From contig NZ_JACHWU010000001.1 of NCBI RefSeq assembly GCF_014191605.1, positions 992,001 through 1,056,000 of the forward strand: a stretch of DNA of 64,000 nt. Direction: 5' to 3'. The DNA comes from Prauserella isguenensis (GTDB lineage: Bacteria; Actinomycetota; Actinomycetes; Mycobacteriales; Pseudonocardiaceae). The position numbers were made by a program, and so were the translations under genes. The notes beneath the pieces are model-generated. The model saw only the letters and a list, made by a program, of their open reading frames with translations. It was not told the origin of the DNA and made no database searches. This document shows, one piece after another, positions 27,359-35,736 of this stretch; positions within the stretch are counted from its first letter, which is position 1, and every line of letters starts with the position of its first letter.

Positions 27359-28003
27359 ATGGGAAAGCGGCAGTACGGGCAGTTCTGTGGGCTCGTTCGT
27401 GCCGTCGAACTGGTCGGGGAACGTTGGGCGCTGCTGATCGTCCGCGATCTGCTCGTCTCGCCGAAGCGCTACACGGATCTGAAACGCGGTCTGCCGCGCA
27501 TCCCGACCAACGTTCTGTCGGCGCGCCTGAAGGAACTCGAGACCGCGGGCATCGTCGAACGCAGGCTGCGGCCACGGCCCGACGGGTCCGTCGAGTACGC
27601 GCTCACCGAGTACGGCGCCGACCTCGAGGACGTCGTCCTCGCCCTCGGCCGCTGGGGCGCCCGCGCACTCGGCGAACCGGGCCCCGACGAGATCATCACG
27701 GCCGATTCCCTGGTCATGGCGCTGCGCTCGACGTTCCTGCCCGAAGCTGCCCAGGCGGAGAGCGACGCGACCTACGAGATCCGGGTCGGCGACGTCGTCG
27801 TGCACGCCCGTGTCGAGGGTGGGGAACTCGCCGCCGCGCCCGGCGAGGCCGGCGGTGTCGATCTGGTCGTCGACACCGGCCCGGCGTTCCGCGCGCTCCT
27901 CGCGGGGGAGCTGACACCGGACGACGCGCTGGCCGACGGCCTCGTCGCGATCACCGGGCCGAAGGAACTGCTGGCCGCGTTCACCCGGTCGTTCCGCATC
28001 TGA
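27359..28003 (+). CDS. HxlR-family regulator with SCP2-like C-terminal domain
   Basis: 214 residues. The N-terminal winged helix (about 5-100) begins CGLVRAVELVGERWALLIVR (conserved HxlR Cys and ERW), followed by LPRIPTNVLSARLKELETAG and the PDGSVEYALTEYG wing. The C-terminal ~95 residues resemble a sterol-carrier-like (SCP2) ligand domain, ending FTRSFRI. This architecture is common in actinobacteria and suggests repression relieved by a hydrophobic ligand or redox state. ATG 27359. It sits between dusB and the GGDEF gene on the same strand. Confidence 0.85.
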   Translation: MGKRQYGQFCGLVRAVELVGERWALLIVRDLLVSPKRYTDLKRGLPRIPTNVLSARLKELETAGIVERRLRPRPDGSVEYALTEYGADLEDVVLALGRWGARALGEPGPDEIITADSLVMALRSTFLPEAAQAESDATYEIRVGDVVVHARVEGGELAAAPGEAGGVDLVVDTGPAFRALLAGELTPDDALADGLVAITGPKELLAAFTRSFRI

Positions 28004-28175
28004 ACGCGCCCGTTTCGTCCGTTCCGAGGTCGGCGGCGGGTTGTGCCCGTGGCCGCCTGTGACATCGCTCGTCCTGTTGAGCGATTCTCACGTTCTACGG
28101 GTCCCGTCGGCTCAAGAGGCGCGTCTCTTCTGTCGACATCCCTGTATGGGGTTCGACGCTGTTGGAGGTGACGCG

Positions 28176-28892
28176 GTGACGCCGGCCGAACCCGTCCACG
28201 ACACCGCCGCACTGGTCTCCGCCCACGAATCACTGGCCGCCGCCTTCGCCGAGCAGGGTGACTGGCGCAGCGCCTACGAGCACCTGCGCTCGGCGCTCGG
28301 TCACGCCAGGAGGCTGCCGGCTGCGACCCCGATCCCCGAGCAGTACCGCCGTGAGGTCGAACAGCTGCGCCACGAGAGCCTGACCGACGCGCTCACCGGC
28401 GTGTACAACCGCCGCTACCTCGACCGCACCCTGCCGTGGCTCGACCCGGTCGCCGTCGCACTGGTCGACCTCGACGAGTTCAAGAGCGTCAACGACCGCT
28501 TCGGGCACGACGTGGGCGACCGGGTGCTGCGGCAGGTGGCGCGCATTCTCCGGCAGTCGCTCCCGCCGGGCGGGTTCTGCGCCCGTTACGGCGGCGAGGA
28601 GTTCGTGCTGGTGGTACCGGTGACGTCGCCGAGAACGGTCGCGGCGATCGTCGAGCGGGCGCGCATGCGCGTCGAACAGTTCCCGTGGCGGACGGTGGAA
28701 CCGGGGCTGGCGGTCACGATCAGTGCCGGCATTTCGCCTGCCGATGGCGACGCCGACGCGCGCCTCCGCATTGCGGACGAGTTCCTCTACCAGGCAAAAC
28801 GAGAGGGTCGCAACTCGGTAGCCTTCGAAGAGCCGCGCGAAGCCGACTCGATACGCACTCTCAGTGCGTATTCGGTTCGGCCGCATTCGTGA
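28176..28892 (+). CDS. GGDEF-domain diguanylate cyclase
   Basis: 238 residues. A short helical N-terminal segment (two TPR-like helices around SLAAAFAEQGDWRSAYEHLR) precedes a GGDEF domain with LTDALTGVYNRRYLD, VDLDEFKSVNDRFGHDVGD and the active site RYGGEEFVL. The motif is the catalytically competent GGEEF form, so c-di-GMP synthesis from GTP is predicted. No RxxD inhibitory site lies five residues upstream, so product feedback is probably absent. No membrane segment: cytosolic. GTG 28176 has GGAGG seven bases upstream; ATG 28146 would add ten residues. Confidence 0.88.
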   Translation: MTPAEPVHDTAALVSAHESLAAAFAEQGDWRSAYEHLRSALGHARRLPAATPIPEQYRREVEQLRHESLTDALTGVYNRRYLDRTLPWLDPVAVALVDLDEFKSVNDRFGHDVGDRVLRQVARILRQSLPPGGFCARYGGEEFVLVVPVTSPRTVAAIVERARMRVEQFPWRTVEPGLAVTISAGISPADGDADARLRIADEFLYQAKREGRNSVAFEEPREADSIRTLSAYSVRPHS

Positions 28893-29093
28893 AGGCGTTC
28901 ACTCGCAGTTCCCTACGGGGTGACCGTTGACGCCAAACAACGCAACTCTGTGTAAAAAGTTCGGGCCTTGGTGTCGTCACGAAAGAGGGACGTCCGTACG
29001 ATAGCGCACACTGTCTGAAAGTCGATCACGCCACGGTCGCGGTGATGTCGCGAATGCGGCATGTGACCGGTGTTCTGGGGAAGGAGTGGGCGC

Positions 29094-32000
29094 GTGTCCG
29101 ACGAGCACGGCTCGCCTGCCTCGCGCCATGCCCAGGCCGCCGCCGACCAGGTCGCAGAATGGCGTCGTCGCGCCGAGCGCAACCGGGCAGACTCCGAACG
29201 GAAACGCCGGCGTTCCCTCGACGGGGACGGCGGCACGAGCGTGTCCGAGTTGCTCGCCAAGACGGGCTACAACCCGCAGGCGGGCAGACTCTCCCGGGCC
29301 GCGGAGGAACCCGCAGAGCCACCGTCGTCACCGCGCGGTCGGCGCGCCGAGGCCGAGGTGCGCCACGAGGCGCATCCGGAATCGCGCCCCGAACATCGCC
29401 AGGGACCGCGCTCCGAGGCCCGCCCCGAACCGCATCCGGAACCCTGGCCCGAACCTCGGCCCGCCCCACGACCGGAGCCCCGTTCCGAACCGCGACCGGA
29501 ACCGCGCGCCGATGCCCACGGTGAGCGGGCCGGTGAGCCTCCCGTTCCCCCTCGCCGCGGCGGGCGGCCGCCCGCCGCACCCCCGGCCCGGCCCGGCCCG
29601 CCCGCGCCGCCGGAATCGGCTCCCGAACCACGTCCCGAACCCCCGCGTCCCGAACCACCGCGTGCCGCACAGCCTGCACCACCCGAGTCGCCGGAACCGC
29701 CCGCTCGCCCGCAGACGTCGCGGCCGCCCGCGCCGCCGTCCGCCCCGCCGCCGGCACGTCCGCCCGAGCCGGAACAGCAGGACCCGGGACGGCAGCATGA
29801 CCTCGGACGACAGCAGGACCCGGGACGGCAGCAGGACCTGCGACGTTCACCCGGGCCGGGCGAACCGCCTGCGCGCAGGCCACGGCCCGAGCCCGACGCG
29901 CGGCAACCGCGGGGCGGTCCCGCCGACCCGCGGCCGCCGAGAGAACAGCCCAGCGGTGGCCCGCAGCGTGAGCCGGGACCGGCCGCACCCCGTCCGGGGC
30001 GTCCGGACGGGGCGCCGCAGGGCGGTCCGCGTCCGCCGGTTCCGCCGGGACAGCGCACACCACACCATTCCGGTCCGAACCCGCGGCCGGTCCGGGACGC
30101 TCGCCCGCAGGCCGCTCCCGAGCCGCCTGCGGCCTCCTCCGGCCAGCCCGCGGCGTTCGATCGGCCCGCACCGCCGGGCCCGCCTGGTCGACCCGGTGGA
30201 CAGCGCAGGCCGCCCCGACCCGCCGATCCGGGCGCGCCCGCGGCTCCGGCGGCGTCGGGAATGCCCGCACCGCCCGAGTCCGCGGGGCCGCCGCCCGCGA
30301 ATCGGGCAGTCGAGCCGCCCCGGCGCGCCCCGGCGCCGCCTGCGGGGCGGCCACGCGGGCACACCGAACCGCACGCCGAGGGTGCGCCGCACCCGAACGG
30401 CCGTCCAGCGGGGCCGCCGGTGGACGGTCCCGGTCCGCGTCGCCCGGCGTCGCGTCCCGATCCGGCGCGTGCCGAGCGACGTCCGGGCCCGCCGCGTTCC
30501 GAGCCCGAACCCGAGCCGCCGACCGTGTTCGGGGCCGTGGCGTCCGTGCTGGACGCCGGCCCTGACCCCGACCCCGACCCCGACCCCGGCGACGTCGACG
30601 GCGACCCCGGCCACGGCGACATCGACGGCGACCCCGGCGTTCGACGGGGCGCCGGGGCTCCGCGGTCCGTGCAGGGTGCAGGGCCGCGCGGCGCCGAACG
30701 GCCCGATGCGCCGCGTCCGCGCAGACCGGCGGCGCCGCCTCCCGCCGAACCCGCACCGGCCGAGCCGTCGCCGGCCGAACCCGCACCGGCCGAGCCGTCG
30801 CCGGCCGAACCCGCTCCCGATGATCCCGAGCCGGACGGCCCGGAGCCCGAGGAACCCGGTCGCGCGGCTCCCGCGCCGCCGCGTCCGCGCAGGCCGCTCG
30901 CTCCCCGTCGGGACCGGGAGCAGGACCGGGTCTCGATGACCGACCAGATGGAGCCGGTCGACGAGCAGACGCAGTACAAGCGCAAGATCGACAACACGCT
31001 CGCCCGGTTCTCCGCCGCACACGACGAGCTGGAGGCCGAGGAGAGCGAGCGCCGCGCGCGCAAGGAACGGTTCGCGGCGAGGATCGAGCACACGCGCACG
31101 AAATTGCAGGCCGTCGTGACGTCGAGGATCGGGGGCCGCGGTTCGGCGGTGAAGGGCGACCGGGACGCCGCGGGCGAGGCCGGTGAACGTGCCGATGCCG
31201 ACCAGTCCGGCGAGCAGCACGCCGCGGACCGCGCCGACGACCAGTCCGACGAGCACTCCGACGAGCATTCCGAGGAGGGCGCGCCCGCGCGCACCCGGCT
31301 GCAGGAGAAGAAGAAGCGGAAGAACGACAGGGCACGGCTCGCGAGCAAGACGCTGGCGATCGTCGCCGCCGCGCTGGTCTTCCTCGCCACGGGCACCATG
31401 TGGGGCGCGAAGACGTGGTTCGACTCGAAGTTCAACCAGATCGCGGCGCTCGACGAGAACTCGGCGCACATCATGCCCGGTCAGCTCGGCGACGAGAACT
31501 TCATCATCCTCGGCTCGGACACGCGTGAGGGTGCGGAGGCCGAGGAGAACGTCGGTACCGCCTCCGACGTCGGCGGCGCCCGGTCGGACACGTTGATGGT
31601 GGCGCACGTGCCGGAGGACCGTACCCGTGCCGTCGTCGTGTCGTTCCCGCGTGACCTGGAGATCACGCGGCCCGCGTGCGAGCGCTGGGACTCCGAGTCC
31701 GGCCGGTACGGCGAGGTGATGCCCGCGGCCGAACAGGTCAAGATCAACACCGCGTTCTCGGTCGGCGGCCCGAAGTGTGTGACGAAGGTGGTCCAGGAAC
31801 TCACCGGGATGAAGATCAACCACTTCGTCGGCATCGACTTCCACGGCTTCAAGGGCATGGTCGACGCGGTCGGCGGGGTTCGCGTGCAGATCGACGAACC
31901 GATCGTCGACCAGACGCTCGGCAAGGTCGTCACCGAGACGGGGAACGTGAAGCTCCAGGGCGACCAGGCGCTGAACTACGTCCGTGCGCGCAAGGTCTAC

Positions 32001-32432
32001 AGCGACCCGACGTTCTCCGACTACGGCCGGATGCAGCGCCAGCAGAAGTTCCTGTCGGCGCTGCTGGACAGGACGTTGTCGGGCGACGTGCTGTTCGACA
32101 CCGGCAAGCTGAGCAACTTCGTCAACGCGTTCACGCGGTCGACGTTCGGCGAGGGCATCGGCGTCGACCAGATGCTGACGCTCGCGCAGTCGATGCGCGG
32201 GTTCGACGCGGGCAAGGTCGAGTTCCTGACCGTGCCGACGGTCGGCGATGCCAACGAACGTGGCAACGAGGTGCTGCTCGAACAGGACTCCCAGGCGCTG
32301 TTCGACGCGATCATCGACAACACGCCACTTCCGGGTGAGGAGAAGCCGGCCGACGAGGCGTCCGCCGGTGGGCAGCCCTCCTCCGAGGAACAGCAGGCCG
32401 TGGAACAGCCCGCCAGCGCATCGGCACCCTGA
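29094..32432 (+). CDS. LytR-CpsA-Psr (LCP) family protein with very long disordered N-terminus
   Basis: 1112 residues. Residues ~1-60 are charged and helical. About 80-640 are a Pro/Arg/Glu/Ala-rich disordered region (PEPHPEPWPEPRP-like repeats, a DPDPDPDP stretch near 505, PAEPSPAEPAP repeats near 570). A helix with KKKRKNDRARLASKT leads into one transmembrane segment (about 754-774), then the extracytoplasmic LCP domain (about 795-1050) with ENFIILGSDTR, GGARSDTLMVAHV, VVVSFPRDLEI, NHFVGIDFHGFKGMVDAVGG and GDQALNYVRARKVYSDP. LCP enzymes attach teichoic acid- or arabinogalactan-type polymers to peptidoglycan. GTG 29094 follows AAGGAG. Positional counterpart: Rv0822c. The disordered part is cytoplasmic by topology. 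Confidence 0.9.
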   Translation: MSDEHGSPASRHAQAAADQVAEWRRRAERNRADSERKRRRSLDGDGGTSVSELLAKTGYNPQAGRLSRAAEEPAEPPSSPRGRRAEAEVRHEAHPESRPEHRQGPRSEARPEPHPEPWPEPRPAPRPEPRSEPRPEPRADAHGERAGEPPVPPRRGGRPPAAPPARPGPPAPPESAPEPRPEPPRPEPPRAAQPAPPESPEPPARPQTSRPPAPPSAPPPARPPEPEQQDPGRQHDLGRQQDPGRQQDLRRSPGPGEPPARRPRPEPDARQPRGGPADPRPPREQPSGGPQREPGPAAPRPGRPDGAPQGGPRPPVPPGQRTPHHSGPNPRPVRDARPQAAPEPPAASSGQPAAFDRPAPPGPPGRPGGQRRPPRPADPGAPAAPAASGMPAPPESAGPPPANRAVEPPRRAPAPPAGRPRGHTEPHAEGAPHPNGRPAGPPVDGPGPRRPASRPDPARAERRPGPPRSEPEPEPPTVFGAVASVLDAGPDPDPDPDPGDVDGDPGHGDIDGDPGVRRGAGAPRSVQGAGPRGAERPDAPRPRRPAAPPPAEPAPAEPSPAEPAPAEPSPAEPAPDDPEPDGPEPEEPGRAAPAPPRPRRPLAPRRDREQDRVSMTDQMEPVDEQTQYKRKIDNTLARFSAAHDELEAEESERRARKERFAARIEHTRTKLQAVVTSRIGGRGSAVKGDRDAAGEAGERADADQSGEQHAADRADDQSDEHSDEHSEEGAPARTRLQEKKKRKNDRARLASKTLAIVAAALVFLATGTMWGAKTWFDSKFNQIAALDENSAHIMPGQLGDENFIILGSDTREGAEAEENVGTASDVGGARSDTLMVAHVPEDRTRAVVVSFPRDLEITRPACERWDSESGRYGEVMPAAEQVKINTAFSVGGPKCVTKVVQELTGMKINHFVGIDFHGFKGMVDAVGGVRVQIDEPIVDQTLGKVVTETGNVKLQGDQALNYVRARKVYSDPTFSDYGRMQRQQKFLSALLDRTLSGDVLFDTGKLSNFVNAFTRSTFGEGIGVDQMLTLAQSMRGFDAGKVEFLTVPTVGDANERGNEVLLEQDSQALFDAIIDNTPLPGEEKPADEASAGGQPSSEEQQAVEQPASASAP
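30764..30830 (+). repeat. In-frame PAEPSPAEPAP coding repeat
   Basis: Tandem 15-30-bp units (CCGGCCGAGCCGTCG, CCGGCCGAACCCGCA) inside the LCP gene. They encode alternating PAEPS/PAEPA pentapeptides. Length variation here would change only the cytoplasmic linker. Confidence 0.75.
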
Positions 32433-32542
32433 CGGAGTCACGGACGGCCCAGGAACGGGCCACGGATGCGGCCACAGACCGGCTCGCAGTCCGCGGACCT
32501 GCATCGACGCGCCCGGCAGTTCTCACCGAGCCGTCGGTTCGC

Positions 32543-32564
32543 GTTCACCGATGGTTCAGATCCG
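32543..32564 (+). promoter_or_regulatory. PHO box upstream of phoU
   Basis: Two adjacent 11-bp direct units, GTTCACCGATG and GTTCAGATCCG, match the actinobacterial PhoP-binding PHO box (GTTCA repeats at 11-bp spacing). They end 40 bp before the phoU ATG, so PhoP~P probably controls phoU. Confidence 0.6.
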
Positions 32565-32604
32565 GATTCGGCGTTGGGCCATCACGGGCCGTAGAGTCAG
32601 CCGT

Positions 32605-33267
32605 ATGCGGGACGCCTACAACCTCGAACTCGACAATCTTCGTGCCCAACTGGGTGACATGGTGCAGCTGGTCGCCGAAGCGATGGAGCTCGCGACGCGA
32701 TCGCTGCTGCACCAGGACCTCGAAACGGCCGAGCAGGTCATCAGCGACGACGTGAAGGTGGACGACGCCCGGTCGGCGGCCGAGGAGAAGGCCTACGGCC
32801 TGCTCGCGCTGCAGGCGCCGGTGGCGACGGACCTGCGCATCGTGGTCGCGGCGCTGCACGCGGCCGAAAGCATCGAGCGGATGGGCGACCTGGCGCTGCA
32901 CGTCGCGAAGGCCGCCCGCCGCAGACACCCGGAGCCGGTACTGCCGCCGGACGTGCGGCCCGCCTTCGAGCGGCTCGGTGACGTGGATGTGCGCCTGGCT
33001 CGCAAGCTCGAACGGGTCGTGCGCGGTGACGACGCGGAGGCCGCCAAGAGCCTCGAGGACGACGACGACGAGGTGGACGAGATCCACCGCAATCTGTTCA
33101 CCGTGATCATGGACAGCGACTGGCAGCACGGTGTGTCCCCGGCCGTGGACCTGACGCTGCTGAGCCGGTTCTACGAGCGTTACGCCGACCACGCGGTCTC
33201 CGTGGCGCGCCGGATGCTGTTCGTCGTCACTGGGCGTATGCCAAATCACAGTTCCAGCGACGTTTGA
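32605..33267 (+). CDS. phoU: Phosphate-signalling protein PhoU
   Basis: 220-residue all-helical cytoplasmic protein that couples the Pst transporter to the PhoR-PhoP system. Two PhoU three-helix bundles are visible: MVQLVAEAMELATRSLLHQD with VQ..DDARSAAEEKAYGLLALQ and SIERMGDLALHVAKA in the first, and RLARKLERVV... DEVDEIHRNLFTVIM with YERYADHAVSVARRMLFVV in the second. The two conserved E-x-x-x-D-H/D metal-binding patterns are intact. ATG 32605 gives MRDAYNLELDNLRAQLGDMV, the normal family start. The counterpart is Rv0821c (phoY2). A PHO box lies just upstream. Confidence 0.94.
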   Translation: MRDAYNLELDNLRAQLGDMVQLVAEAMELATRSLLHQDLETAEQVISDDVKVDDARSAAEEKAYGLLALQAPVATDLRIVVAALHAAESIERMGDLALHVAKAARRRHPEPVLPPDVRPAFERLGDVDVRLARKLERVVRGDDAEAAKSLEDDDDEVDEIHRNLFTVIMDSDWQHGVSPAVDLTLLSRFYERYADHAVSVARRMLFVVTGRMPNHSSSDV

Positions 33268-33393
33268 TCGATGGGTCCTAATCCGCTCGGGCTACGCGGT
33301 GGCCACGTGCCGTATGACCTGCGCATGCATTGCCGACAGCGGTCGGTCACCCCGCGGTGATGTCGCTGTGACGTCGTCGGCGCGTCGCACCTC

Positions 33394-33415
33394 GTTCACC
33401 TGCCGTTCATTCGCT
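33394..33415 (+). promoter_or_regulatory. PHO box upstream of pstS
   Basis: Direct repeats GTTCACCTGCC and GTTCATTCGCT, 11 bp each and contiguous, match the PHO box. A perfect 12-bp palindrome GCTTCATGAAGC (33413-33424) overlaps its end. A possible -10 CATAGC follows near 33440. The box lies about 100 bp before the pstS start, so PhoP activation of pstSCAB under phosphate limitation is expected. Confidence 0.65.
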
Positions 33416-33516
33416 TCATGAAGCGGTGTCATGTCCCGCCCATAGCGTTCGACGCGGCACACACCCCGAGCGGCGGCAGGCGAACTGCCGCACCAGAACC
33501 CCGGAAGAGGTCAACT

Positions 33517-34605
33517 GTGAAGCGTTCCACCCTGGGCCGCGCCTTTGTTCTGCCGACGACGGCCGCGCTCGCGTTCGGCTTGGTCGCCTGCGGCTCCGCC
33601 AACGAGGAAGGGGCGGCGAGTGGCCCCACCGTCAACGGCGCGGGCGCCAGCTCGCAGGAGGCGGCGCAGAACGCGTGGCGTACCGGCTTCCTGGAGAACA
33701 ACGACGGCACCATCAACTACGACCCGGTGGGCTCGAGCGGCGGTCGTGAGCAGTTCACCAACGGTGGCGTGGACTTCGCGGGCTCGGACGCCTACCTCGA
33801 CGACAAGGAGGTCAAGGCCGCCCAGGAGCGTTGCGGTGAGGGCGGCTTCGTCGAGGTTCCCGCTTACGTCTCGCCGGTCGCGCTGATCACCAACATCGAA
33901 GGTGTCGACAGCCTCAAGCTGAAGCCGGAAACGATCGCCAAGATCTTCAACCAGAAGATCACCAAGTGGAACGACCCGGAGATCGCCGCCACCAACAAGG
34001 GCGTCAACCTGCCGGACACCCGGATCGTCCCGGTGAACCGTGCCGACGGCTCCGGCACCACGGAGAACTTCGCCGAGTACCTCAAGGCCGCGGCGCCCGA
34101 GCAGTGGCCGCACGAGGTCAGCGACGAGTGGCCGGTCGACGGCGGCGAGGCCGCGCAGGGCACCTCCGGCGTCGTGCAGGCCGTCAAGAACGGCAGTGGC
34201 ACCATCGGTTACGCCGACGCCAGCCAGGCGGGCGACCTGACGACCGTCGAGGTCGGTGTCGGTGACGAGTTCGTGAAGTACTCCCCGGAGGCCGCGTCGG
34301 CCGTGCTCGACGTCTCCGAGCGGGTCGAGGGCCGCGGCGAGCACAGCTTCGCCTTCGACCTGGCCCGCGACACGAAGGAGTCCGGCACCTACCCGATCGT
34401 GCTGGTGTCCTACGTGCTGGCCTGCAGCAACTACGACAACGCCGACAAGGCCACCATGGTCAAGAACTACCTGAACTACGTCGTCAGCGCAGAGGGCCAG
34501 AAGGCCGCTGCGGAGCAGGCCGGTTCCGCGCCGATCTCCGACGACCTGCGGTCCAAGGTGAAGCCGGCCGTCGAGTCCATCGGCTCGTCGAACTCCGGCA
34601 GCTGA
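33517..34605 (+). CDS. pstS: Phosphate ABC transporter substrate-binding lipoprotein PstS
   Basis: 362-residue lipoprotein that captures phosphate outside the membrane. The signal peptide ends in the lipobox LVACGS, so the Cys is lipidated. Phosphate-site segments include VNGAGASSQEAAQNAW, GREQFTNGGVDFAGSDAYLD, NRADGSGTTENFAEYL and QGTSGVVQAVKNGSGTIGYA. GTG 33517 has GGAAGAGG upstream and gives a normal signal peptide (VKRSTLGRAFVLPTTAALAF). First gene of pstSCAB; a PHO box lies about 100 bp upstream and a strong hairpin follows the gene. Confidence 0.95.
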   Translation: MKRSTLGRAFVLPTTAALAFGLVACGSANEEGAASGPTVNGAGASSQEAAQNAWRTGFLENNDGTINYDPVGSSGGREQFTNGGVDFAGSDAYLDDKEVKAAQERCGEGGFVEVPAYVSPVALITNIEGVDSLKLKPETIAKIFNQKITKWNDPEIAATNKGVNLPDTRIVPVNRADGSGTTENFAEYLKAAAPEQWPHEVSDEWPVDGGEAAQGTSGVVQAVKNGSGTIGYADASQAGDLTTVEVGVGDEFVKYSPEAASAVLDVSERVEGRGEHSFAFDLARDTKESGTYPIVLVSYVLACSNYDNADKATMVKNYLNYVVSAEGQKAAAEQAGSAPISDDLRSKVKPAVESIGSSNSGS

Positions 34606-34665
34606 CAGCCGTCGGTAACCGTCGCACAAGCGACAACGGGCGACCCGAGTGGCGTCCCCGCACTG

Positions 34666-34703
34666 TCCGGGTGGTCTCCTCGACGACGAGGTGACCACCC
34701 GGA
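34666..34703 (+). terminator. Strong hairpin between pstS and pstC
   Basis: 11-bp stem TCCGGGTGGTC / GACCACCCGGA, extended by CCTCG/CGAGG across one T-T mismatch, with a 4-nt loop. It lies 61 bp after pstS and 83 bp before pstC. Likely a partial terminator or mRNA-stabilising stem that lets pstS be made in excess over the membrane subunits. Confidence 0.6.
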
Positions 34704-34785
34704 CACGCGCGTGTCAGGAGACTTGTTCGTGAGCCGGTTTGTGCGCCACCGCGGCGGCCGAACGCAAGAACGGAAGGGATAGAAC

Positions 34786-35736
34786 GTGGCTTCCACTACC
34801 GAGGCCCCGCCCCGGAAGAACCGGGTGCCGCGACGTCCGGGTGATCGCATCTTCGCCGGTGTCTCCACCGGATCCGGCGTGTTGATCCTCGTGGCGCTCG
34901 CGGGTGTCGCGGTCTTCCTGGTGACGGAGGCGTGGCCGGCGCTCACGGCGCCCGCCGAGGACATCCCAGGCGGCCAGGGACTCGTCTTCTACATCTGGCC
35001 ACTGCTGTTCGGCACGCTGATCTCGGCGGTGCTGGCGCTGGTCATCGCCGTGCCGCTCGCGGTGGCGATCGCCCTGTTCATCACGTATTACGCACCGCGC
35101 AGCATCGCCAAGGCCCTCGGCTACATCATCGACCTGCTCGCCGCGGTGCCCAGCATCATCTTCGGCCTGTGGGGCATGAACGTGCTGGCGCCCGTCACGG
35201 TCGATCCCGCGTCCTGGGCGTCCGAGTACCTCGGCTGGATTCCGTTCTTCGCGGGGCCGCCGTCCTCGACGGGCCGCACCATGCTCGTGGCGATCATCGT
35301 GCTCGCCGTGATGGTGCTGCCGATCATCACCGCCGTCGTGCGCGAGGCGTTCATGCAGACGCCGCAGCTGCACGAGGAGGCCGCGCTCGCGATCGGCGCG
35401 ACGCGGTGGGAGATGATCCGCATGGCCGCTCTGCCGTTCGGCCGCTCCAGCATCATCGGCGCCTCGATGCTCGGCCTCGGCCGCGCGCTCGGCGAGACGA
35501 TGGCCGTCGCGATGGTGCTGTCCGCGTCCGCGGGTGGCATCACGTTCAACCTGATCAGCAGTGACAACCCGCCGACCATCGCCGCGAACATCGCGCTGCA
35601 GTTCCCCGAAGCGACCGGTGTCGGGATCCACACGTTGATCGCCTCCGGCCTCGTGCTGTTCGCCATCACTCTGGCCGTGAACATGATCGCCCGCGCGGTG
35701 ATCAACAGGCGCAAAGACTTCGACGGAGCCAACTGA
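34786..35736 (+). CDS. pstC: Phosphate ABC transporter permease PstC
   Basis: 316-residue inner-membrane permease with six helices. The start (GTG 34786, after GGAAGGGA) gives MASTTEAPPRKNRVPRRPGD, a basic cytoplasmic tail. The ABC-contact EAA loop reads EEAALAIGATRWEMIRMAAL PFG, and AVPSIIFGLWGMNVLAP is typical of PstC. Heterodimer partner of PstA; the two overlap by one base (TGATG). Confidence 0.95.
   Translation: MASTTEAPPRKNRVPRRPGDRIFAGVSTGSGVLILVALAGVAVFLVTEAWPALTAPAEDIPGGQGLVFYIWPLLFGTLISAVLALVIAVPLAVAIALFITYYAPRSIAKALGYIIDLLAAVPSIIFGLWGMNVLAPVTVDPASWASEYLGWIPFFAGPPSSTGRTMLVAIIVLAVMVLPIITAVVREAFMQTPQLHEEAALAIGATRWEMIRMAALPFGRSSIIGASMLGLGRALGETMAVAMVLSASAGGITFNLISSDNPPTIAANIALQFPEATGVGIHTLIASGLVLFAITLAVNMIARAVINRRKDFDGAN

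Noticed and set aside
29267-32504. Long minus-strand frames (735 and 885 codons) over the LCP gene
   Set aside because: Gly/Arg/Ser-rich translations mirror the Pro/Glu/Arg repeats of the sense gene; no domain.
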